Shown: positions 9,301-16,500 of the stretch, one piece after another
Position numbering within the stretch: position 1 is the first letter of the stretch
Layout of the letters: each line of letters begins with the position of its first letter
Assembly: GCA_024638505.1 (NCBI GenBank)
Contig: JAHEKE010000006.1
Coordinates: 1 to 35,901 of the forward strand
DNA length: 35,901 bases
Reading direction: 5' to 3'
Source: Gammaproteobacteria bacterium
GTDB taxonomy: Bacteria > Pseudomonadota > Gammaproteobacteria > Arenicellales > JAANXG01
The notes under the pieces: model-generated
Seen by the model: only the letters and a program-made list of their open reading frames with translations
The model's database searches: none
Told to the model about the DNA's origin: nothing
Made by a program: the position numbers and the translations under genes

Positions 9301-9631
9301 CTATTACCGCAGCGCAGGTATCTTGATATTGAGCCAGCAGCTGATGAAGCTCTTCTGGGTCGAGGCGCTCGGCTAGGGCGGTCGAACCCACGAGATCACA
9401 GAACATCACCGTGAGCTGGCGACGTTCAGGCTCGGGTGGTTCAGGCGCCCGTGCTGTGACAGCAAGCGGTGCTTTAATGTCAGTTAATGGCTGACCACAG
9501 CCTCCGCAAAATTTGGCGTTGGGATAATTGGCAAAGCCGCACTCTGGGCAAGCGCTAGCCAGAGGCGCGCCGCATTCGGCACAGAAGCGCGATCCCTCTC
9601 GGTTTTCAGTATGGCACTGCGGGCATTGCAT
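6356..9631 (-). CDS. zinc-ribbon class III cyclase with AAA ATPase and TPR regions
   Basis: A 1091-residue multidomain signalling protein. Residues 3-45 hold a double zinc ribbon (Cys pairs 3/6, 17/20, 28/31, 42/45). Residues 70-250 form a class III cyclase domain with metal Asp79 (FCDLVGST) and Asp123 (VGDGLLVYFGYP), and the Asn200/Arg204 pair (NLAARLQ). Residues 263-650 form an AAA/STAND-like ATPase: FVGRRAEL, the Walker A motif GEAGIGKT ending at Thr301, and a Walker B-like VLLVVENIHWAD. The last 400 or so residues are helical repeats of TPR type. No membrane segment is seen. Such proteins are thought to couple a signal sensed by the ATPase/TPR part to cyclic-nucleotide synthesis; the signal is unknown. 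It is monocistronic on the minus strand and flanked by repeat copies C and D. It differs from the cyclase at 1768 in having the ribbon and ATPase and no TolB-like part. Confidence 0.92.
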   Translation of the reverse strand: MQCPQCHTENREGSRFCAECGAPLASACPECGFANYPNAKFCGGCGQPLTDIKAPLAVTARAPEPPEPERRQLTVMFCDLVGSTALAERLDPEELHQLLAQYQDTCAAVIEHYEGFIARYVGDGLLVYFGYPKAHEDDPQRAVHSGLGIIDAIKDLGTKFNDPKVDLAVRIGITTGLVVAGDIGSGERREEKAIVGETPNLAARLQGMAEANTVVIGASTQRLIEGLFDSDVLGPQKLKGISRPVDAYRVRRQRGIPDRIRTPFVGRRAELGQFSGVVDACLETGNGQAIYVRGEAGIGKTRLVEEFIAMAEQEGFRSHKGLVLDFGVGKGQDSIRTLVRSLLGLTPGSDKLARQGVAEKVLADSLLKAEQRVFLNDLLDLPQSIEMRSMYDAMDNATRNRGKRDVVTGLLRAASAGQPVLLVVENIHWADPVTLEHLAAIAAAVKDCPAVLLMTSRIEGDPLDQVWRSRTYNSPLMTIDLSALRQEEAIMLASAFIDANNRIAVKCIERAQGNPLFLEQLLRDAEETEEEDIPASIQSLVLTRMDHLASADKRAVQAASVIGQRFSRDTLQLLVDDPAYDCRNLIAHHLVQSIDDDYLFAHALIREGVYASLLKSRRRELHRRLADWFNDRDPTLRAQHLDRAEDASAPQAYLEAAKAEASDYRSERARQLVERGLVLANDQANQFALTCLQGELLHDLGSVSESIDVYRRALDLADDDGMRCQAWIGLAAGMRVLDQFDEALEALDLAETAATQRGFMLELARIHHLRGNLYFPLGRIEDCREEHERAFKCAQEAHSFEAEAHALSGLGDTEYARGRMVTALKHFSRCVELCREHGFGRIEVANLGMIAVIHQYCNELQDGLNESYLAVEAAHRVGNHRGELNSRGTTFFVLVDMGEIARAKEQIEQAQALVRHLGAWRFEPTNLYFTAKILLAEGRRSEAVEVLEKALAISRETAITFTGPRVLGGLAVCTDDAKTRQRALAEGEKILRQGCVSHNHFWFYRDAMEAMLATGDWDSVDRYATALEEYTQAEPLPWTDFFIARGRALANYGRGKHDDGTMRELRRLRDEATRVHLKSALPPLERALENM

Positions 9632-9750
9632 TGGTGCGATCTCCTGCCCCCTCGCAGTAAGGTGTCAGGAGGGGGCTAGCTGCAAATGCTACGCCCTGTA
9701 GGAATTGCTGACTACTAGACGTGCTATTAACACGCTATGGGCATCGCACA

Positions 9751-9869
9751 TAGAGCTGCTGCGTCGCAGCAAAATCAGGTGCGATGTCCGCTCCTAACTC
9801 CAAAGCTGCCTGATACCCGAAAGCCTGTTTCTTCTATTCTATTCTCGAGCCGACCGGCACTGAGCGGCC
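9751..9869 (+). repeat. hairpin-bearing intergenic repeat, copy D
   Basis: The most divergent copy. The hairpin TGCTGC-GTC-GCAGCA is at 9757-9771, followed by GATGTCCGCT, CAAAGCTGCCTGAT, AAGCCTGTTTCT and a GCGGCC block near 9864-9869 (then AAAATGGGACATCCG). The long 5' arm shared by B and C is missing. It lies in the 289-base gap between the start of the large cyclase gene (9631) and the end of the cytochrome gene (9921); I see nothing else in that gap. Confidence 0.65.
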
Positions 9870-9920
9870 AAAATGGGACATCCGTTGTCTCTTAAGTCCA
9901 TTCCCTAATGTGGCCAACTA

Positions 9921-10475
9921 TCAGTCTGCATAGCGATCGTGGATATATACATAGTCTTTGCCCGGGGCGGCGACGTGACACGCTATACACGCCTTATCTG
10001 AACCCTTAGCCACCCGTCCCGCGAGTTCCATGCCTTTCGGATTCTTAAATAGACTCCCATCCGGGTAATACTTGGCCCAGAACCAGTTTTTGTTGTCGGG
10101 GTCGTATCCTTCCTCGCGCTTAAACATAACCGTTATAGAAGTCATATATTGGTCAGGGTCATCCGCGATCTGTTGACGCGTTTCCTCTTTGGTTTTACCG
10201 AAGTTTTTCTTGACGATAACTACGCCTTCTCTACCATCGATGCTGATCTGACCGTCAATGGATTCGACGAAGTGACCGTGCGGTGGGGGTGTTTGATAAG
10301 GCATGGCCTTGAATCGATTAGGCCCGATCAAACGATTTTCCTCCAGTGCCTTCCAAAGCTTTCCGGAAAATGCGACATCTTCCGGTCCAGAAAAAGGTGG
10401 TTGTGCGAACGTTGTTCCGATCCAGGAAAAAGATAAGCTGGTTAATGCCGCCAGAAGTAGTTTTTGTTTTTTCAT
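9921..10475 (-). CDS. cytochrome P460 family protein, exported c-type heme protein
   Basis: A 184-residue protein with a clear signal peptide (basic MKKQK, a hydrophobic stretch to about residue 22, cleavage after TFA at 24). A single heme-attachment motif CIACH is at residues 163-167 near the C-terminus, as in the cytochrome P460 family, and PPPHGHFVES plus GVVIVKKNFG also fit that family. True P460 proteins oxidise hydroxylamine or nitric oxide in the periplasm and have a Lys-heme cross-link; Lys89/Lys90 are candidates, but I cannot assign it. Many relatives have no proven enzyme activity. A longer frame runs to 10685, but the signal peptide and a Shine-Dalgarno-like GCGGAGAA nine or so bases upstream fix the start at 10475. 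It lies next to the broken integrase. Confidence 0.82.
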   Translation of the reverse strand: MKKQKLLLAALTSLSFSWIGTTFAQPPFSGPEDVAFSGKLWKALEENRLIGPNRFKAMPYQTPPPHGHFVESIDGQISIDGREGVVIVKKNFGKTKEETRQQIADDPDQYMTSITVMFKREEGYDPDNKNWFWAKYYPDGSLFKNPKGMELAGRVAKGSDKACIACHVAAPGKDYVYIHDRYAD

Positions 10476-10678
10476 CAATGAAATTCTCCGCAAGGAATGA
10501 TTGTTTAAATCTTGACGTAAGGCTGGTGTATTTATTCCATCTTTACTGGCCTTTTGCAGACTTGCCATGGCATATGGTCTGATGCGGTTTGCTAGCCTAA
10601 CAATATCCTGAACTAAGGGAGCGTAGGACAAAGCATTGATCACCTTTGGCCTCTTCATCTTTCGTGATCCTTCTTTCT
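10476..10678. other. open but unassigned sequence between the cytochrome and the broken integrase
   Basis: The minus strand is open through this stretch in the cytochrome frame, with an ATG at 10685 that overlaps the integrase stop (ATGGTAG). The translation contains INALSYAPLVQDIVRLANRI. It does not resemble the missing integrase catalytic domain, and I do not recognise it. It could be the leader of the cytochrome gene, debris from the deletion that removed the integrase C-terminus, or a small gene. Confidence 0.3.
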
Positions 10679-11161
10679 CTACCATTTCGTACCTTGGCTA
10701 ATCGAAACATTACGAATTGGATTGCCTTGTGGTAGAGGGATGTTCCAGTCTTTTGTTACGTAACTGAGTACAACAGATAAAACGGAAAGGTCACTCCTCA
10801 CGGTTGCAGGTTTAACGTACTTCAAACGTTGCCTTTGAAAATGTGAAATATGTAAAGCATTTAAGTCAGCAAGCTTGAGGCTGCCAAATGTGCGTTTGAA
10901 TAGACGAAGCCTTGATAACTCTCTGGATAATTGTCTCTCATCCGTCAGCACTTCCTTTTGATATCTCTCAAGAACCCCTGAAACGTTTGTATTCTCGGCT
11001 TCTGTGGTGTCCAGGTAAGTCTTTCTTTCAAGCTCAGACTCTGTTTTTCGTACCCAGGCTTGAGCTGTAGATTTTGATAAAAACGTCTTGGTAAGGGTTA
11101 CAGAGCCTCTCCTGCGTATCCTTGCACGATATTTGCCGTACCTCTTTTGAATTGTCGCCAT
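10679..11161 (-). pseudogene. tyrosine-type integrase, truncated after the core-binding domain
   Basis: A 160-residue frame matching the front half of phage/island integrases. Residues 1-55 form an arm-binding-type N-terminus (MATIQKRYGKYRARIRRRG, then KTFLSKSTAQAWVRKTE), and residues 60-150 a core-binding SAM-like domain (LADLNALHISHFQRQRLKYVKPATVRSDLSVLSVVL, ending NPIRNV). Intact enzymes have about 320-400 residues and carry Arg, Lys, His, Arg and Tyr catalytic residues in the second half, all absent here. The stop falls just where the catalytic domain should begin. It lies about 110 bases from the 3' end of the tRNA-Ala gene in the same direction, the standard place for an integrase that used the tRNA as its attachment site. 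It cannot recombine DNA by itself. Confidence 0.75.
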
Positions 11162-11271
11162 TCTGCACTCCGGATCACGTGTTATTGGACCGTGAGTGGA
11201 CCCAGAGAGGGGTTCAGCAACTAGGGGAAGGACCTCTGCTAAAAAATAGTTTTCATTATCAGAGGTTTGTT

Positions 11272-11347
<76 letters not shown>

Positions 11348-11399
11348 ATGTCATACTCAAGCTTATACTAAATTGGCGTGCAGTGACTATACAAAGCGC

Positions 11400-11999
11400 T
11401 CACTCACTATCGTTCTGCTCAAAGTAGATTTCGATGCTCGCATGAATTTCGCGCAGCCGCTGCAGAGAATCCTCTTGTTCAAGAAGCTTCTGTCGTACAT
11501 CCGCTTCCAGCGGCAGGATTTCGGCCAGCCTATAGCCAACCCAGTTGGTGTTCTTGTAGTCGCGCTGCATAGAATCATATAGCGGACCTGCCTCTGCAAT
11601 GATCTGCTCCAGAATTCTCGGTAAGATTTTAAGCTCCGGTGGAAACTCATCTGGTGTGGGTTCGGGCAAGACGGTGACTGTGCCCTGCAATAATTGGTTA
11701 TCACCAACGTAAGTATCGTTGATGCTGAACCTGCTCTCACCGAGCGCCATGATTCCCAGTAGTCCCTCGGGCAGCTTATTCCAGTCAACAATCTTGGCCA
11801 TCGTGCCAATGCGGTGGGGCGCTGCCGGCCCGCCGGCTTCTGCACCATCCTGGATTAAACACACGCCGAATGCGCTGTCAGTTTTCATGCAGTAGCTCAC
11901 CATATCCAGATAACGTGGTTCAAAAATTCGCAGAGGCAGAGGACCACCGGGAAACAAAACGGTGTTGAGGGGAAACAAGGGTATCGCCAAAGTTTGCAT
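11400..11999 (-). CDS. Lon N-terminal (LON substrate-binding) domain protein
   Basis: A 199-residue protein formed by the substrate-recognition domain found at the N-terminus of Lon protease, without the ATPase or protease parts. The opening IPLFPLNTVLFPGGPLPLRIFEPRYLDMV is the family's hallmark, followed by FGVCLIQDG and the GTMAKIVDW strand, and a helical C-terminal part. Stand-alone proteins of this kind are common in Gammaproteobacteria and have no firmly established function; a role in binding proteins for turnover is inferred from Lon. The ATG gives the MQTLAIPLFPLNTV start expected for the family. It is divergent from the gene at 12044 with about 44 bases between, and reads toward the tRNA gene. 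Confidence 0.88.
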   Translation of the reverse strand: MQTLAIPLFPLNTVLFPGGPLPLRIFEPRYLDMVSYCMKTDSAFGVCLIQDGAEAGGPAAPHRIGTMAKIVDWNKLPEGLLGIMALGESRFSINDTYVGDNQLLQGTVTVLPEPTPDEFPPELKILPRILEQIIAEAGPLYDSMQRDYKNTNWVGYRLAEILPLEADVRQKLLEQEDSLQRLREIHASIEIYFEQNDSE

Positions 12000-12043
12000 C
12001 GTACTATTGTATCAAGAGCGGTGCCTGTATATTGCCCATTGCC

Positions 12044-12505
12044 ATGGCAATTTCAATGGTAATTTCAGGTGGTCAGAGCGGTGTAGACCGCGCCGCATTG
12101 GATGCGGCGATGGACCTTGGCATAGCGTGCGGTGGCTGGTGCCCCCAGGGCAGGCGTGCGGAGGATGGCGCCATCAGTGAACGCTATGCCCTGCGCGAAA
12201 CGCCATCAAATGGCTATACACAGCGAACCGAATGGAACGTGCGGGATAGTGATGGTACGCTTATTCTTTATCAGCAAGCGCTATCCGGGGGAACCCTTCT
12301 CACCAAAACGCTTGCTGATAAGTTACACAAGCCTTGCCTGCTGGTGGACCCGACCATGGCTGATGCAGCTGGCGAGATCCAGGACTGGCTGAGGCGCCAG
12401 GTGATTAGTGTGCTGAACATCGCTGGACCAAGAGAAAGCCAGCGTCCGGGCATTTACCGGCATGCCTACGCTGTTCTGATCCGTGTGTTGCAGCGCCCAG
12501 CATGA
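12044..12505 (+). CDS. YpsA/DprA-like Rossmann-fold protein (putative molybdenum carrier family)
   Basis: A 153-residue protein. It opens with a beta strand and nucleotide-binding loop, MVISGGQSGVDRAALDAAMDLG, typical of the SLOG superfamily proteins annotated as putative molybdenum carriers (PF12694-like). The middle GGWCPQGRRAEDG and the later LSGGTLLTKTLADKLHKPCLLVD also fit. The family probably binds a nucleotide-derived ligand; the molybdenum role rests on old annotation and is uncertain. Three starts are possible: TTG 12032, ATG 12044 and ATG 12056. None has a good Shine-Dalgarno sequence, and I chose 12044. It lies about 70 bases upstream of the sulfurtransferase gene and could be co-transcribed with it. 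Confidence 0.8.
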   Translation: MAISMVISGGQSGVDRAALDAAMDLGIACGGWCPQGRRAEDGAISERYALRETPSNGYTQRTEWNVRDSDGTLILYQQALSGGTLLTKTLADKLHKPCLLVDPTMADAAGEIQDWLRRQVISVLNIAGPRESQRPGIYRHAYAVLIRVLQRPA

Positions 12506-12577
12506 AGGGGTTCGGCTTATTGCAGATGACGGGACAACCCTGCCGGGTTTGACCGGCGCAACATTGCGAGATAGTAC

Positions 12578-13432
12578 ATGGCTTACACCACACTGATAGA
12601 TGCGCCAACTCTGGCGAAACATCTGGCCAACTCCAACTGGGTTATTTTCGACTGTCGCTTCTCTCTGCAGATGCCGGCACAGGGGCGGAAGGAGTATGAG
12701 CATGGCCATATTCCGGGGGCGGTTTACGCCGATCTCGACCTCGATCTTGCGGCACCACAGGGGCCGGCCACGGGCCGGCACCCGCTGCCGGAGGTGGACG
12801 CGTTTACCAGCTGGCTGCGGCGGTGCGGGGTAAACAATCATAGTCAGGTCGTGGTTTACGACGCAAACGGCGCCATGTTTGCCGCGCGTTTATGGTGGAT
12901 GTTGCGCTGGTTGAATCATGACAACGTTGCGGTTCTGGATGGAGGCTGGCCGGCCTGGGTAGCGGGCAGCTATCCGACCAGCCGGGAAATCCCTCAACCT
13001 GAAGCAGGAGACTTTGCAGGCAAACCGGACCAGGGGATGTGGGTGACTTCACAGGAAGTCGAGGAGCTGGTGCGCAGCAATTCGAAAGCTAAACAGATCA
13101 TAGACGCCCGGGTTGAACCTCGTTTCAAAGGTGAATTCGAGCCCATCGACCTCATCGCTGGCCATATTCCGGGGGCCTGCAACTATCCATGCGGTGGTAA
13201 CGTGGATGATCAAGGCCGTTTCCATGCGGCCGCGCAGCTGCGCGACAGGTTTCACTCCCTGTTCGCAGGCAGGTCGCCCGGTGAAATCATTAACATGTGC
13301 GGCTCGGGAGTCACGGCCTGTCGTAATATTCTCGCCATGGAGATTGCCGGTTGGCCTGGGACGAAGCTGTACGTTGGTTCGTGGAGCGAATGGATTACGG
13401 ATCCACAGCGATCCATAGAGGCAGTGAAATAA
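12578..13432 (+). CDS. sseA: 3-mercaptopyruvate sulfurtransferase (rhodanese family)
   Basis: A 284-residue protein with two rhodanese domains (about 5-125 and 155-280). The catalytic Cys241 is in CGSGVTA, the loop sequence that marks 3-mercaptopyruvate sulfurtransferases rather than thiosulfate-specific rhodaneses (CRxGxx). Other family signs are FDCRFSL, HIPGAVYADLD, VVVYDANGAMFAARLWWML and IDARVEPRFKGE with AGHIPGA. It should transfer sulfane sulfur from 3-mercaptopyruvate to thiols or cyanide in the cytosol. Length and architecture are normal for the family. A GCGAG sits a few bases before the ATG. It is preceded by the YpsA-like gene, and a hairpin at 13453-13470 follows its stop. Confidence 0.92.
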   Translation: MAYTTLIDAPTLAKHLANSNWVIFDCRFSLQMPAQGRKEYEHGHIPGAVYADLDLDLAAPQGPATGRHPLPEVDAFTSWLRRCGVNNHSQVVVYDANGAMFAARLWWMLRWLNHDNVAVLDGGWPAWVAGSYPTSREIPQPEAGDFAGKPDQGMWVTSQEVEELVRSNSKAKQIIDARVEPRFKGEFEPIDLIAGHIPGACNYPCGGNVDDQGRFHAAAQLRDRFHSLFAGRSPGEIINMCGSGVTACRNILAMEIAGWPGTKLYVGSWSEWITDPQRSIEAVK

Positions 13433-13452
13433 GTATGCCAGGGCAGTCACAT

Positions 13453-13470
13453 CACACCGCTTCCGGTGTG
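13453..13470 (+). terminator. hairpin after the sulfurtransferase gene, possible terminator
   Basis: A perfect seven-base stem, CACACCG with loop CTTC and CGGTGTG, starts about 20 bases after the sseA stop. The following sequence (GCGCTAATAAAG) has no T-run, so it is not a classic intrinsic terminator. It could help termination or protect the 3' end. Confidence 0.4.
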
Positions 13471-13580
13471 GCGCTAATAAAGTCGATTCAAAAAAAGTTA
13501 AATCTCACCCAAATGGGTGGGGATTTCCCACCGCATCTGCGTTAACCTGATCTAACCTAAGCTCATGGACGGAGCGCGAA

Positions 13581-16500
13581 ATGGACCTCACGATACGGGA
13601 TGGTATCGCTGTACTCAATGGACTGAAGCAGAAACGCTTGCTGCCCCTGATTCTGCGCACACGGTGCGCGCTCGTGGTTTTTGGCTGCTGCCTCAGCCAC
13701 GGTGCGGCCAGCGCAAACGTGGATATCTGGCATGTAAATTTATCGGGGAGCGGATTAGAGCGTTTCTCCGGCCCTCCGCCCGCGGACAAAAACGCTTTTG
13801 ACGTAATCTGCGATGCGTACTGGGGTGGCAGTGGAATTACGGATCATGATGCTTGGTACGGTCCGGATGGACCGGGTAACCACTCTTTGTGCATTAGCCC
13901 AACTGGCCATGGCAACAAGTGGATGGTGTCGAGACCCACCGGATTGGCATGTCCGCTTGATCAGAATATAGATTCTGTTACCGGGGAATGCGGATGTACG
14001 GTGGGCAAAGTGTTGAAAAACACGCAGTGCATCATTCCGCCCGCGGATTGCGGCGTTGGTAATCCCTGCGACCCAGCGAGCGGAAACAAGTCTCAAACTG
14101 AGGTGGATATCGCTTCCGATGCTGTCGCAGTTGAGCTTGTCAGAGTCTATAACAGCGCTGCCACGCGGGACGTGGGATTTGGCGTAGGCTGGACTTCGAC
14201 ATTCCACAAACAGCTCAAGGTAGACGATGATCGGCTTGTCGTATTGCGCGACGATGGTCGAGGTGACCCGTGGGTGAAGAACGGCGGGGTGTGGTCGGCT
14301 GACCCTGATTCTCCTTTTCTTATGTCCGAGGACACAGCGGGGTTTACGCTAACGTTAAGAACGGGGAATAAAGAACGCTACGACCGAAGCGGCATCATTC
14401 AGTACGAAGAGCGGAAATCTGGTCAGAAAACGCGTTATACCTATGATCTGGATGGTCGACTGATCACCGTCAGCGGACCTTTCGGTCACTCCTTTTTCCT
14501 GACTTACAACAGCAGCGGCCGCATCGCTTCGGTTACCGCTCCCGGTAGTCGCCGCCACCGCTACGATTATGATAGTTACGGTAACCTCGTGAGTGTGGAA
14601 TATCCTGATGCAACCATGCGCTTCTACCACTACGAGGATACTGACTTTATCAATTACCTTACGGGGATTACCAATGAAAACGGAGACCGGTTCGCCACCT
14701 ATACCTATGATCAGAGCGGGCGTGTGGTCTCATCCGAGCACGCCCAAACAGGCGGCGGTGTGCCGCAGCGGCGCTTCTCCTTCGACTACAGTGCGGCACC
14801 GACAACGGCGGTAACCGACCCTATCGGTCAGATATGGGACTATAGATTTGCACGGAACCTCGGAATTTCAAAGTTGACGCACCGGACCAGCCGGGGAGAC
14901 GGTAAAGGCGTTACCCGGGAGTTCGACTTCAACAATAACCTGGTTACGCATACCGATGAGCTGGGAAACGCAACCGTACACACTTACAACAGCTCGAACC
15001 AGCGCACCTCGACCACGGAAGGTGCCGCAACCCCGGCATCCAGAACCACCACGTTCGAATACTTGACTGGCGAACTCGACCTGGTCTCCCGGGTAGCCAC
15101 TCCGAGCGTGCACGGTGGTGCGCTGCGGGAGGTATTGACAACTTACGATGTCAATCTGAATGCGGTTGCCCGCACTACTCAGGGATTTGCGCCGGATGGA
15201 GTGCGGGCATCGCGTGTGACGGCTTTCCAATACAACGCACTGGGCCAGGTTACCGCGATCGACGGCCCGCGTACGGATGTGGATGATCGGACCCATATTA
15301 GCTATTACGAATGCAATAGCGGCGGCAAGTGTGGTCAGGTGGCTAGCATTACAAATGCCTTAGGGCACACAACCACGTTTAACAGCTACAACGCTGCGGG
15401 CTCACCCACTGAGAGTATCGATCCCGTGGGCACGATTACCCGATGGACCTACGATGCGCGCGGCCGGGTAAGCGGTATCGTCCGGCAGTCGCCGAACGGT
15501 GATGCGGTAAGGGCAACTTTATACCGCTACGATGGGGTGGGTCAGCTCGTCGGTCTGGAAAATCCGGATGGCTCGGTGCTCGCATACGTATACGATGCGG
15601 CGCACAACCTGCGATCCATCAGCGATAGTCTAAACAACCGCGTTGAGTACGGTTACGATCCCAAAGGTAATCTAACGTGGGAGAGCAGCATAGATCAGGA
15701 CGGTGCGCCGGTTCGATCTACTGCCACTACTTATGATCTTCGGGATCGCACGCTGTCCATCGACCAGGGCGGATCGATCACGAGAACGCTGCATGATGCA
15801 GCGGGAAATCTCCTTGTAGTAAAGGATCCGAATCAAAATCCAGACACGGTGCATCAGTACGATGCGCGGCATCGATTGGTTCGTACACTTGATAAGCTAT
15901 CCAATCTATTGACCTATCAACATGACGTGCAGGATAACTTGGTCCGGGTTACCGCCCCCAACGGAGCGCAGACGACGTTTGAATATGACGACTTAGGTAA
16001 CCTCCTGCTTGAGCGGAGTCCCGACCGGGGAGTGATTTCCTATACCTACGACACTGCGGGCAACATGACTGCCAGGGTAGATGCACGCGGCGTCTACACC
16101 GGTTACGCCTACGATGCACTCAACCGCATAACGCACATTGATTATCCCGGAACAGATCAAGATCAGAGCTTCATTTACGACACCTGCAATAACGGCACCG
16201 GACGCTTGTGTCAGGTTATTGATCAAACGGGAACGACCCGCTACGAATATGATCACTATGGCAACATTGTGACTCACATTAAAGATGAAGATGGCGCCAG
16301 CTACGTAACGGCATATCGTTACGATACCGCCGATCGCGTCAGTCAGATTGCTTATCCACACGGCGGTGCGGTGACTTACCGGCGCGACGACGCCGGCAGA
16401 GTGACCGATGCGGAATTTGAGATTGATGGCTTGAGCCTGCCGGTGGTAAGCAATCGAACTTATCGCGCTGACGGATTGGCCAGGTCGTATATTCTTGGGA

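Noticed and set aside
126-9869. Repeats as integron attC sites or a CRISPR array
   Set aside because: I could not find the paired GTTRRRY/RYYYAAC core sites of attC at matching positions, no IntI is seen, the genes between copies are on both strands, and the copies are kilobases apart and not evenly spaced as in CRISPR.
10476-10685. Cytochrome P460 gene starting at 10685
   Set aside because: It would bury a good signal peptide 70 residues into the protein; an ATG with a Shine-Dalgarno-like sequence exists at 10475.
10482-10685. Missing catalytic half of the integrase after a frameshift
   Set aside because: The translation in the other frame has none of the Arg, His-x-x-Arg or Tyr motifs and is too short.
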